Shown here: one piece after another, positions 26,707 through 35,069 of the stretch
Position numbering within the stretch: the first letter of the stretch is position 1
How the letters are laid out: each line of letters starts with the position of its first letter
Origin: Niveibacterium sp. 24ML
Lineage (GTDB): Bacteria; Pseudomonadota; Gammaproteobacteria; Burkholderiales; Rhodocyclaceae
Direction: 5' to 3'
DNA length: 64,000 bases
NCBI RefSeq assembly: GCF_026586805.1
Contig: NZ_JAPFHA010000012.1
Span: 81,599 to 145,598, forward strand
Notes under the pieces: model-generated
What the model saw: only the letters and a program-made list of their open reading frames with translations
Database searches by the model: none
What the model was told of the DNA's origin: nothing
Translations under genes and position numbers: made by a program

Positions 26707-27558
26707 TTAGCCTGCAATATCTGAATTCAGCCATGCCACGGTCGACTCTTCGACCGCCGTACGCCACTTGCGCGACGAGAACGTGTGATTCGCATCGCTA
26801 AGCTTGAGCCAAGTTACCCGACAGGCGGCCAAGCCCTCGGCGAGCTTTCCGTCGCGGGCCGCAAGCTCGAATTCCGCGGCGGTGAGATCGTTTCCGGAAA
26901 GCCCCAACAGCACAGGACCATGAAATCTCAGCAGACTTGCGCCGACGCGCTCCGGCAATTGCGCGTTTGACATATCAATCGGATCTCCGGGGCGAGCACA
27001 ACGGGCCGCTCGAAGGTTTCTGGCAAAGTCGGACAAGCGAGTGCGAATATCGACCCGGCCGGAAATAAGCTTGCCCCAAAAGTCTGCGGAAAAAAGCCGA
27101 CCGCCGTAGTAACTCTTGACCAAGGCTGCGGCCTCACCGGATTGGGTTCTGACCCACGGATTGAGCAGCACCAAACCACAGACATCTGAACACGACTCAG
27201 CGAAAAAACTAGCTGCCGTTGCACCATCGCAAAGCCCCCAGAGCACCACCCGTTCTACGCTTGGCACCCGTCCTTTGAAATCCGCGATCGCCGCGGCAAT
27301 GTCGTCCGATACCCCCTCAAAGTCCCTTTGGGTACCTGCCGCATCACCCATTCCGCGGTAATCAAAGCGCAAACACGCGAACCCGGCCTTTGCCAATGCG
27401 CGAGCCAGCAGCACGAACTGCCGATGGGAACCCACGCGGGTCTGCGGACCGCCAACCACTACGACAACACCAACGCTCGCCGGGCGCCCGTCAGGAAGCG
27501 ACAGGATCGCCGGCATCGCGTCGCCGCGGCAGTCGATCAGGAATGTCTGTTCCTTCAT
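26707..27558 (-). CDS. Exosortase A system-associated hydrolase 1
   Basis: Alpha/beta-hydrolase-fold protein of 283 residues belonging to the XrtA-associated hydrolase 1 family. Fold landmarks: VVVVVGGPQTRVGSHRQFV (oxyanion region), FDYRGMGDA, and the nucleophile elbow G108-L-C-D-G112, where Cys110 replaces the usual Ser. A late acid/His pair may be LSGND and DANHTF. It overlaps hydrolase 2 by ATGA. Together with the ACP and hydrolase 2 it is expected to handle an acyl or aminoacyl group used in exopolysaccharide or protein sorting; substrate unknown. Confidence 0.9.
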   Translation of the reverse strand: MKEQTFLIDCRGDAMPAILSLPDGRPASVGVVVVVGGPQTRVGSHRQFVLLARALAKAGFACLRFDYRGMGDAAGTQRDFEGVSDDIAAAIADFKGRVPSVERVVLWGLCDGATAASFFAESCSDVCGLVLLNPWVRTQSGEAAALVKSYYGGRLFSADFWGKLISGRVDIRTRLSDFARNLRAARCARPGDPIDMSNAQLPERVGASLLRFHGPVLLGLSGNDLTAAEFELAARDGKLAEGLAACRVTWLKLSDANHTFSSRKWRTAVEESTVAWLNSDIAG

Positions 27559-28388
27559 GCGCGCGCGAGCCCGGTCAGTTTTTCAATCATTTCGAGGCAA
27601 ATTCCCGGCAAAGCGGGCACGGCCTCGATTTCCTGTGTTTGCCAGAATGCCGGCCCACGAAGCATTACCGACTCCACTTGTCTGCCCGGATGTTCGCGCA
27701 GCCGTCCGAGCGCACGCTCAGCCACCGGCGAAAAGGCCCCCTCTGCGGACCCAACTTCGATCCAGCCAATGCCGGCGACACCCGCACCCAGTTCGAATTC
27801 CGCCGCGTCCATCCCTTGCGCCAAGGCGGGCGATAAACCATAGCCAGCGATTTCAACCGTCTCCCCGCGCGCCAAGCGTTCGCGCAACTCGCGGGTATCG
27901 ATCCTGGCAGTCGCGTCCTGGCCCAACTCTGCCGCCGCGCCCAAGCGCAAGAACTGCGTCAGGGCCTGTTTTCCGGATGTCACCGGATTGATCGCAACCA
28001 CCGCATCTGCCACCAAGCCGGCACGCACGGCGTCCGCAGCGAGCAATGCGCCCAGCCGAAGCCCACACACAACCAGTGGTAGCGAGGGCTCATCTGCAGT
28101 GGCGGCGAACAAGGCAACTTCGTCCACCCACGCCTGCCAGCTTGCCTCGGAAAAATCCCCGGCGCTGTCTCCGGTACCCAAGTAGTCACCAAGCGCCACC
28201 AGCCAACCGGCTTCCGCCGCAGCACGGGCTATTTCCGCCAGCATGCGACGCGATTTGTTGGCCTCTTCGGCGAAGGGTTGCAGCAACACAAGCCGCCCCC
28301 GCGGGGCTCCTGTTGCGGGCGAGAAGCGCATGACGAAACGATCACCTCCGGCTGCGCTGACAAACTCCGGAGTACAGGTGACGGACAC
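27555..28388 (-). CDS. Exosortase A system-associated hydrolase 2
   Basis: Alpha/beta-hydrolase-fold protein of 277 residues, second of the pair linked with XrtA loci. LLQPFAEEANKSRRML and GDYLGTGDS are family-typical. The nucleophile elbow reads G109-L-R-L-G113, with Arg111 where Ser should stand, so classical hydrolase activity seems unlikely. The C-terminal part (RGPAFWQTQEIEAVPALP) is compact. The gene begins 5 bases after the ACP stop and overlaps hydrolase 1. Confidence 0.9.
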   Translation of the reverse strand: MSVTCTPEFVSAAGGDRFVMRFSPATGAPRGRLVLLQPFAEEANKSRRMLAEIARAAAEAGWLVALGDYLGTGDSAGDFSEASWQAWVDEVALFAATADEPSLPLVVCGLRLGALLAADAVRAGLVADAVVAINPVTSGKQALTQFLRLGAAAELGQDATARIDTRELRERLARGETVEIAGYGLSPALAQGMDAAEFELGAGVAGIGWIEVGSAEGAFSPVAERALGRLREHPGRQVESVMLRGPAFWQTQEIEAVPALPGICLEMIEKLTGLARA

Positions 28389-28393
28389 TGTGA

Positions 28394-28642
28394 TCAGGCG
28401 AGCTTCGCGTCGACCAACGAGGCAAGGCTGCCGAAGCTTGCAAACGCCGCACCGTCGATTTCGTCGTCGTCAAACACCAGCCCGAAACGCTCTTCGATAG
28501 CACCGATCACGCCGACAACCGCCATCGAATCGAGTTCAGGCAGAGCGCCCAACAGGGCGGTTGTGTCGGTAAAGTTCGCGGCACGACCACCCAGACTCAG
28601 CAGTTCATCGAGAATCGCGGCCAGTTCCTTGCGAGTATCCAA
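28394..28642 (-). CDS. Acyl carrier protein of the exosortase A locus
   Basis: Carrier protein of 82 residues with the phosphopantetheine site LDSM (Ser39) followed by a helix II sequence AVVGVIGAIEERFGLVFDDDEI. Acts with the XrtA-associated acyl-CoA ligase, decarboxylase and hydrolases on a carrier-bound group. I propose a TTG start (DTRKELAAIL next) because GGGGA lies five bases upstream; there is no suitable ATG, and the upstream frame is not protein-like. First gene of the minus-strand operon, divergent from the aminotransferase-like gene. Confidence 0.88.
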   Translation of the reverse strand: MDTRKELAAILDELLSLGGRAANFTDTTALLGALPELDSMAVVGVIGAIEERFGLVFDDDEIDGAAFASFGSLASLVDAKLA

Positions 28643-28717
28643 AGCATTCCCCAATAAATCGAAGTGACGCAGGCGCCAAGGACTTAACGGCAACCCGCAC
28701 AGAGAGGCCCGTATTAT

Positions 28718-28739
28718 AGGGACGAGGGGGACTGTCCCT
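28718..28739. promoter_or_regulatory. Inverted repeat in the divergent ACP/aminotransferase spacer
   Basis: AGGGAC-N10-GTCCCT, and inside it GGGAC-T-GTCCC. On the minus strand a perfect TATAAT lies at 28713-28718, touching the repeat, though I find no good -35 at 17 bases. It could be an operator shared by the two divergent operons; equally it could be a chance or REP-like palindrome. Confidence 0.3.
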
Positions 28740-28769
28740 CGTGACAAACTGCCAAGCGACGCCGCCACA

Positions 28770-29966
28770 ATGCCCACCCCCCTCAGCTCAGTGCCGGTGC
28801 CCCGGCTACCGGTGCTTTCCTGGCCGTATTTTTTTGATCGACGTTCCTGCTCCTTGCCGGCCGTGACGAATGCTGCTTCGGTCACGCCGACCACCAGCGG
28901 GCGAGCGGCAATCGCCCTGGCGCTTCGCACCTTGGGCTGCAAGCATGGCGACCGCGTTCTGGTGCCGACCTATCACTGCCCGACAATGGTTGCCCCCATT
29001 GTGGCGCTGGGCGGAGAGCCGGTTTTCTATCCGATCGACGAAGCGGGCAGCCCACAACTGAGCACCCTGGAGGCGCAACTCAAGCACGGCGCGATTGCCG
29101 TCATCGTGCCGCACTACTTCGGCCTGCCGCGCCCGATGCGAGCGATCCGCACACTCTGTGATCGCTATGGCGCCGCATTAATTGAAGACTGCGCCCATGC
29201 GTTCTTCGGACGAATCGAAGGGCGAACAATTGGCGCTTGGGGCGACTTCGCGATCGCCAGCCTGACCAAGTTTTTCCCGGTGACGGAGGGTGGCTGCCTG
29301 ATTCAGAACCGGCCTCACCCAGCCCTACTTAAACTCGGTGCTCGTGGCTTTTCGGACAGCATCAAGGTCATCGCAGATGCCATCGAGCTTGGGGTCATTC
29401 ACCAGCGGATAAGGGGCCTGAACCTGATCCTGGGGCCGCTTTACCGCGCCAAGTACAAATTGCGCGGGCAAGCCTTGCGGACCCAGGCCCCACCGCCTCC
29501 GACTCCGGATCTTGATGCTTCAGTTAAGCAGGCGAAGTTCGACTTCGCTGCCGACGCCCTGCCATTCCGACGCATTGCCTCATCCGCTTGGCGCTTGGTA
29601 AAGCTGGGAGGCGCGGGCCGCATCGTTGCAAGGCGACAATCCCGTTTCAACTGGCTTGCCGAGCGCCTTGCGCGCCTGCAAGGTGCCCGGCCACTGTGCA
29701 CCAATGCCGGTGACAACGCCGCGCCTTACGTTTTTCCGCTGTGGGTGGACGATCCCGAACGCGTTTATCAGAAGATCCGCCTGAGCGGCGTTCCGGTTTT
29801 TCGCTGGGACGATCGCTGGCCCGGCACACCAAGCCTGCCTGGGGATGTGGGCGGCACCTGGTCACACCACGTGTTCCAGATCGGCTGTCACCAGGATCTG
29901 ACCTCGTCTGATCTGAGCTGGATCGCCGATACACTTGAATCAATCATCGACGGCAAACAGGGATGA
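28770..29966 (+). CDS. DegT/DnrJ/EryC1-type PLP aminotransferase-like protein
   Basis: PLP enzyme of 398 residues of the sugar aminotransferase fold (DegT/DnrJ/EryC1/StrS). Visible: TTSGRAAIALALR near residue 40, VLVPTYHCPTMVAPIV, the PLP-ring Asp in LIEDCAHAFFG and the Schiff-base Lys in ASLTKFFPVTEGG. These enzymes make amino sugars or act on related nucleotide-sugar ketones; the C-terminal part is unusual, so the substrate is open. First gene of the plus-strand accessory block, overlapping the next gene by ATGA. Confidence 0.85.
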   Translation: MPTPLSSVPVPRLPVLSWPYFFDRRSCSLPAVTNAASVTPTTSGRAAIALALRTLGCKHGDRVLVPTYHCPTMVAPIVALGGEPVFYPIDEAGSPQLSTLEAQLKHGAIAVIVPHYFGLPRPMRAIRTLCDRYGAALIEDCAHAFFGRIEGRTIGAWGDFAIASLTKFFPVTEGGCLIQNRPHPALLKLGARGFSDSIKVIADAIELGVIHQRIRGLNLILGPLYRAKYKLRGQALRTQAPPPPTPDLDASVKQAKFDFAADALPFRRIASSAWRLVKLGGAGRIVARRQSRFNWLAERLARLQGARPLCTNAGDNAAPYVFPLWVDDPERVYQKIRLSGVPVFRWDDRWPGTPSLPGDVGGTWSHHVFQIGCHQDLTSSDLSWIADTLESIIDGKQG

Positions 29967-31180
29967 AGCGGCGCGGCGTATTGATGATCGCGTTTCATTT
30001 TCCGCCGCACTCGGGCAGCAGCGGTATCCAGCGAACGCTGCGCTTCGCGCAACGGCTCCCGGCGCATGGCTGGGAGCCAATCGTCCTGACGGCATCAAAC
30101 TGGTCCTACGAACACACCAGCCCTGCCTTGCTCGGTGACATCCCGCCGACGACGCCGGTCTATCGCGCCTGGGCCTTCGATGCCAAGCGCCATCTTTCAC
30201 TGCGCGGGCACTACCTGGGTGCGCTTGCTCGCCCGGATCGATGGCGCAGCTGGTGGCTACCGGCGGTCATCCACGGCTTGCTTGCAATCCGGAAACACAA
30301 GCCGGACGTGATCTGGAGCACCTTTCCGATCGCGAGCGCGCACCGCATTGCAGCAACGCTGTCACGCCTCACAGGCCTACCCTGGGTCGCCGACCTGCGC
30401 GATCCGATGGCCCACGATGGCTATCCGCGAGAGCAGGCAATGTGGGATGCCTACGCCAAGGTCGAACGGCGGGTTTTCTCCAGCGCCACAGCCATCGTCA
30501 CCGTCACCGAGGGATGCGCCGCGTACTATGCTGCGCGCTACCCGGATGCGGCATCGCGCATCCATGTGATTAAAAACGCCCACGATCCCGAGGCCACGCC
30601 AATACCTGCGAGGCGCGCCCTGCCTCGCGACGACAAGGCCCCCCTCACGCTGCTGCACAGCGGCATCGTCTATCCGTGGGAACGTGATCCAAGGGCGCTG
30701 CTGGGGGCCGTTGGTGCGCTACTCGCGAAGAAGCCAGAGCTAGCCAGGCAGCTGCGTATCGTGTTCAGGGCGCCGGGGGATGAAGCCTGGCTCAGCGCCG
30801 AAATTGCAGCGGCGGGGGTGGGTGCGGTCGTATCGGTCGCACCGGCGATCCCGTTTCGTGAAGCGGTGGCCGAGATGCTTGATGCGTCAGTGCTGCTGAT
30901 CCTGCAGGCTGGCAACTGCAACCTGCAGATTCCCGCAAAACTCTACGAATACGCGCACACCGGGCGGCCAGTGCTGACCCTCTCTGATCCATCGGGAGAA
31001 ACCTGGAAAGAATCCCAACGACTCGGACTGGGCCCCTGCGCACCGCTTGACGACGCAAGGGCGATTGAGGGCGCACTGATCAACTTGCTCACACGGCCTT
31101 TGCCCGAAGTTTCTCCGGCTGCCAATGAAGACTATGTCGCCCGAACTGGGGCTCTGGCAGCACTACTCGACGCCCTCTAA
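29963..31180 (+). CDS. Glycosyltransferase, GT-B family 4 type
   Basis: Cytoplasmic glycosyltransferase of 405 residues. N-terminal acceptor domain begins GVLMIAFHFPPHSGSSGIQRTLRFAQRLPAHGWEPIVLT; the VADLRDPM and VTVTEGCAAYYAARYPDA segments are usual in this group. The C-terminal donor domain has LLHSGIVYPWERDP and IPAKLYEYAHTGRPVLTLSD, an E-containing family 4 signature. It probably adds one sugar to the lipid-linked repeat unit. It overlaps the aminotransferase-like gene. Confidence 0.88.
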   Translation: MKRRGVLMIAFHFPPHSGSSGIQRTLRFAQRLPAHGWEPIVLTASNWSYEHTSPALLGDIPPTTPVYRAWAFDAKRHLSLRGHYLGALARPDRWRSWWLPAVIHGLLAIRKHKPDVIWSTFPIASAHRIAATLSRLTGLPWVADLRDPMAHDGYPREQAMWDAYAKVERRVFSSATAIVTVTEGCAAYYAARYPDAASRIHVIKNAHDPEATPIPARRALPRDDKAPLTLLHSGIVYPWERDPRALLGAVGALLAKKPELARQLRIVFRAPGDEAWLSAEIAAAGVGAVVSVAPAIPFREAVAEMLDASVLLILQAGNCNLQIPAKLYEYAHTGRPVLTLSDPSGETWKESQRLGLGPCAPLDDARAIEGALINLLTRPLPEVSPAANEDYVARTGALAALLDAL

Positions 31181-31261
31181 CGCTTGAATCGGCAATAGTT
31201 CCTGGGCATCGGGGCTTGCGCCGCCTAACATGCGCGGTCTTCAAATCAGGCAGGCAGAACG

Positions 31262-32356
31262 ATGACAATCACATGGGAAATCCGTCCGGGCTCGGCGCTC
31301 GAAGCCGCAGCACAGGAGTGGGACACACTATGTGCGGATATCGGAGCCATGCCTTTCCTTGAGACGCGATTTCTGCTCCCGCTGCTGAAGCATTTCGGCT
31401 CAGGCAAGGAACAGCTTTGTCTTGCCAGGGACAAGGGTGTTCTGATTGCCGCGGCCTTGCTTGCCCCCACCGCTTGGGCACGCTGGGAGACGTTTCAGCC
31501 TTCACAGTTGCCGCTCGGCCCGTGGATCCAGCAACAGTCGGTCAGCCTCGAAACGCTGTTGGGCGGGTTGATCCAACGCCTGCCCGGCTTTGCGCTGACA
31601 CTCGGGGCGACCCAGCTGGATCCGATCTTCACGCCGCAGCCAGAAGACTCGCGCCAGCTGAACTCGATCCCGTATATCGACACCGCGTGGGTCGACATCG
31701 CCGAACCCTTCGATGCTTACTGGTCCCGCCGCGGCAAGAATCTGCGGACCAATGTACGTAAGCAGCGCACCAAACTGGAAGAGGACGGCACGGTGCTGAC
31801 GCTCGACATCCTCACTGATCGCGGAAGTGTAGAGGCGGCCATCCGGGAGTATGGTCGTCTTGAAGCCACTGGCTGGAAAGCTGAAGCGGGCACTGCCGTC
31901 ACCCTCGGCACCCCACAGGGCGACTTCTACCGCGACATGCTTGAGGCGTTCTGCGAACAGGGTCGCGGCGAAATCTGGCGCTATCGCTTCGGTGATGCCG
32001 TCGTCGCGATGGATCTGAGCATCCGCTCGCCCGACACACTCGTCGTCCTGAAGACCGCCTTCGATGCCGCGCAAAAGGCTGTATCTCCGGCGACGCTGCT
32101 GCACCATGATGCATTCCGTTCGGTATTCGAACGGGGGACAATACGTCGGATAGAGTTCTACGGGCGCGTCATGGAATGGCATACCCGCTGGACGGAATCG
32201 CAAAGAACGCTTTATCACACAACCAGATGGCGCTGGAGCGCCTTGGTCCACGCAAAACAGCTTCTCGCCGGCATCTCTCGCTCGCGTCAAACCACGACCA
32301 GCACCAGTGTGCCTAACCATGAAGTCCCACTCAGCACCAATGCTGACGCACGTTAA
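31262..32356 (+). CDS. GNAT-superfamily N-acyltransferase (FemAB-like fold)
   Basis: Protein of 364 residues with the GNAT_6/BioF2-like layout: an N-terminal GNAT lobe and a second lobe containing FDAYWSRRGKNLRTNVRKQRTKLEEDG (about 150-178) and ATLLHHDAFRSVFERGTIRRIEFYGRVMEWHTRWT. Such proteins in polysaccharide loci are thought to N-acylate amino sugars or transfer aminoacyl groups; it may act after the neighbouring aminotransferase-like protein. Its 3' end overlaps the KdtA-like gene by about 40 bases. Confidence 0.82.
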   Translation: MTITWEIRPGSALEAAAQEWDTLCADIGAMPFLETRFLLPLLKHFGSGKEQLCLARDKGVLIAAALLAPTAWARWETFQPSQLPLGPWIQQQSVSLETLLGGLIQRLPGFALTLGATQLDPIFTPQPEDSRQLNSIPYIDTAWVDIAEPFDAYWSRRGKNLRTNVRKQRTKLEEDGTVLTLDILTDRGSVEAAIREYGRLEATGWKAEAGTAVTLGTPQGDFYRDMLEAFCEQGRGEIWRYRFGDAVVAMDLSIRSPDTLVVLKTAFDAAQKAVSPATLLHHDAFRSVFERGTIRRIEFYGRVMEWHTRWTESQRTLYHTTRWRWSALVHAKQLLAGISRSRQTTTSTSVPNHEVPLSTNADAR

Positions 32357-33599
32357 GTGGCAGTTGTTTCAGCTGCTCGAACGCCTCACGGCCAAGGGCG
32401 AGAAGCAAGCGCCCGCTCAGTTGCCGGACGTGAAGCCGGCACTGTGGATATTTGTCTCAACAGTCGGCGAGCTCAACGCAATCGGGCCACTCATTCACCA
32501 TTTGACTGCGCGGCTTCCTGCTCTGCACTTGGTTCTGCTGACTGATCGCAAGATCTACCGCCATGCATACCTTGCTCAGTACCCGGAAGCGGATGTCGTC
32601 GAAATCGGCGTCGATAACGCAACCGCCGCAGTGCTGGCTGCCGCGCGACCTCCGCGGCTTTTTGTTGTCGCCGAAATTCCGTGTTTACCGGCGGACGCGC
32701 CCTGTCGGCTGCCCTTTGGCTACCTGTGGCACGCGCACACCTGCGGTGCAAAACTGGCCGTCGTCAACGGCTGGCTATACGGGTACGCGCCCTCCTGTCG
32801 CATCGACAAGATCGAGCGCGCGTTGCTAACTTCGAGCTACCTTCGGCTATTTGACGTCCTGTGCGTCCAAACTGACGACATCGCACACCAATTGGTTGCC
32901 GCGGGCGCCATTCCCAACTCTGTGCATGTCACCGGAAATATCAAATTTGACGCTCTGCACCCGAGCAACCCGCCCGGACGACAAGTACAGAGCCCGGTCG
33001 CGCTAGCTTCCATCGAAAAGTGCAGGCGCACCGTCGTTGTGGCTGGATGCGTTACCAGCGACGACGAACGTGAGCTTGTCCTGGACGCGTTTCTTGAGAT
33101 CCAGACTCGGCGCCCCGACGCGCTCCTGGTTCTCGCTCCGCGTCACCCGGAGAACCAAGAAGTAATGCGCAGCATTGCCGCTTCATTGCAAGCGCGTGCG
33201 CTCAGCTATCGTAGCCACAGAGACTCGGGTGATCAGCCGGTCGCCCAACAAACCAAGGTTCTCATACTCGATACCATCGGCGAACTGCGCGATTTTTATG
33301 CACACGCAAGCGTCGCGCATGTCGGGCGAGACCACAACATCCTGGAGCCTTTGGCATTCAGCAAGCCGATTACGGTCTTGGGCGACTGGAGCAAGACCTA
33401 CCCCAGCTTCCCGGTTCTTCAGCTTTGCATCGAACATCAACTCGTTGCTGTGTGCGACACGGCGACCGATCTGCATACGACTTGGTTGCAGTCACTGAGC
33501 GCCGGTGACACCCAATCGGGCGCAGGCCTCATCTCCGCCCAAGGGGCAACAGAGCGTTGTCTTCGTGCCATCGAATCTGCGTTTGGAAGTAGAGCCTGA
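32319..33599 (+). CDS. KdtA/WaaA-like glycosyltransferase
   Basis: GT-B protein of about 426 residues with the 3-deoxy-D-manno-octulosonic acid transferase pattern: FVSTVGELNAIGPLI (Glu51 at the general-base position of KdtA), VTGNIKFD (204-211), VVVAGCVTSDDEREL, VLAPRHPEN, LDTIGELRDFYAHASVAHVGRDHNILEPLAFSKP. The usual N-terminal membrane helix is missing. Housekeeping KdtA builds lipid A-Kdo2; inside this block it may instead add Kdo or another ulosonic acid to an exopolysaccharide. Starts at 32307 (GTG) and 32340 (ATG) are also possible; all overlap the previous gene. Confidence 0.78.
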   Translation: MKSHSAPMLTHVKWQLFQLLERLTAKGEKQAPAQLPDVKPALWIFVSTVGELNAIGPLIHHLTARLPALHLVLLTDRKIYRHAYLAQYPEADVVEIGVDNATAAVLAAARPPRLFVVAEIPCLPADAPCRLPFGYLWHAHTCGAKLAVVNGWLYGYAPSCRIDKIERALLTSSYLRLFDVLCVQTDDIAHQLVAAGAIPNSVHVTGNIKFDALHPSNPPGRQVQSPVALASIEKCRRTVVVAGCVTSDDERELVLDAFLEIQTRRPDALLVLAPRHPENQEVMRSIAASLQARALSYRSHRDSGDQPVAQQTKVLILDTIGELRDFYAHASVAHVGRDHNILEPLAFSKPITVLGDWSKTYPSFPVLQLCIEHQLVAVCDTATDLHTTWLQSLSAGDTQSGAGLISAQGATERCLRAIESAFGSRA

Positions 33600-35041
33600 T
33601 GACATCGATTAGACGGGCTGCGTTTCTGTCCTTGGCGCAGCGCTACGTCGCTTTTGTCATTCAACTGGCGACCTCAATCGTTCTCGCTCGCCTGCTTTCT
33701 CCGTCGGAAACCGGTGTGTTTTCCCTCGCCGCTGCGATCGTCTCTATCGCCCAACTATTGCGGGATTTTGGCATTGGCGAGTACGTCGTCCAAGAGAAAG
33801 ACATGTCGAGAGAACGGCTGCGCTCGGTCTTGGGTGTTTCGCTTGCTATTGCATGGGCAATTGCAGCCGCCTTGTTCGCATCGGCCGGCTATATCGCTGA
33901 TTACTACCATGAAGCCGGTGTCCGCACGGTCGTTCATATTCTCGCGCTGAATTTCGTTTTACTACCGATCGGCACAACAACCTTTGCCGTTCTCACAAAA
34001 GAGCTGGCATTCAAAGAAATATTCTACGTACAGACAAGCAGTACGCTGATCGGAGCAGCGGCAGCAATTCTTCTTGCATTTCAAGGACATAGCTACCTAA
34101 GCCTCGCCTGGTCATCGGTCTTTAGTTCCGTGACTACGGTCCTGGTGCTCGCCATAGTGAGGCCAGCGGAGACATTCATGCTGCCGCGCTTCAGCGGTCT
34201 GCGTGAAATCGGGATCTTCGGCGGCACGGTGACCCTGGGCCGTTTTCTTGATCAACTCTGCCGTCGAGCACCCGATATGTTCATTGCCCAGGGCCTAGGC
34301 TTTCATGCCGTCGGTATCAACAGCAAAGCCACATCGCTGCTCGACACATTCCAGGATTTCTTCGTCTCAGGAATTAGTCGCGTGGCGACACCCGCGTTTG
34401 CTCAAACCCGCCACGCCAATGGCGACTCGGTAGAAAGCTACATCAAGGCGATCCGCACCCTGGCAATCTTCCCGTTCGTATTCTTCCTGCTGCTTGCGCT
34501 ATTAGCCGAACCCCTCGTCCTGGCCTTGTTCGGCAAGGCTTGGCTGGAAGCAGTGCCGCTTCTGAGGATTGGAGCGATTGGCGGCATCATGGCCGCCCCC
34601 TACTTCCTTGGCCCGCCGCTGCTCACGGCACACGGACATGTCAAAGACATTCTGAAGATTCAAGTCATCGGCGGCATAGTGTTTCTTGGCGCGCTCTATT
34701 TCGCGGCATCGCACAGTCTGGTCGCAGTGGCAGCAACCGGCGTCGCCGGGAGTCTGGTGCGCATCGCCATGATCCATGGTGCGCTCCATCGCAATTTCGG
34801 CATGCGCATCGGTCAGCTTTTTTCGGCATGCCGCACCAACGTGCTGATTGCGGTTCTGACTGGTTTGCTGACGGCACCGGTGTTGCTCGTCTACAACGGC
34901 ACCGTCGTTAGCGCATTGGCAGCCTTGCTGGCCGCCGCCGCCGCATCGATCTTTGCGCTCACTCTTGGCATCTTCGCCCTTGATCATCCGCTGGCCGCAG
35001 AGGTACGGATATTCTGGCGGAATCGCGTCCGCTTTTCCTGA
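33599..35041 (+). CDS. Wzx-type oligosaccharide flippase
   Basis: Membrane protein of 480 residues with about 12-14 hydrophobic segments of the MOP superfamily, closest in look to WzxC-type exporters (MTSIRRAAFLSLAQRYVAFVIQLATSIVLARLLSPSETGVFSL). It should flip undecaprenyl-linked repeat units to the periplasm. LFGKAWLEAVPLLRIGAIGGIMAAPYFLGPPLLTAHG is a typical central segment. It abuts the KdtA-like stop (TGATGACATCG), so it belongs to the same operon. Confidence 0.9.
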   Translation: MTSIRRAAFLSLAQRYVAFVIQLATSIVLARLLSPSETGVFSLAAAIVSIAQLLRDFGIGEYVVQEKDMSRERLRSVLGVSLAIAWAIAAALFASAGYIADYYHEAGVRTVVHILALNFVLLPIGTTTFAVLTKELAFKEIFYVQTSSTLIGAAAAILLAFQGHSYLSLAWSSVFSSVTTVLVLAIVRPAETFMLPRFSGLREIGIFGGTVTLGRFLDQLCRRAPDMFIAQGLGFHAVGINSKATSLLDTFQDFFVSGISRVATPAFAQTRHANGDSVESYIKAIRTLAIFPFVFFLLLALLAEPLVLALFGKAWLEAVPLLRIGAIGGIMAAPYFLGPPLLTAHGHVKDILKIQVIGGIVFLGALYFAASHSLVAVAATGVAGSLVRIAMIHGALHRNFGMRIGQLFSACRTNVLIAVLTGLLTAPVLLVYNGTVVSALAALLAAAAASIFALTLGIFALDHPLAAEVRIFWRNRVRFS

Positions 35042-35069
35042 ATTGTTCGGCAAACCTGATACGAAAACG

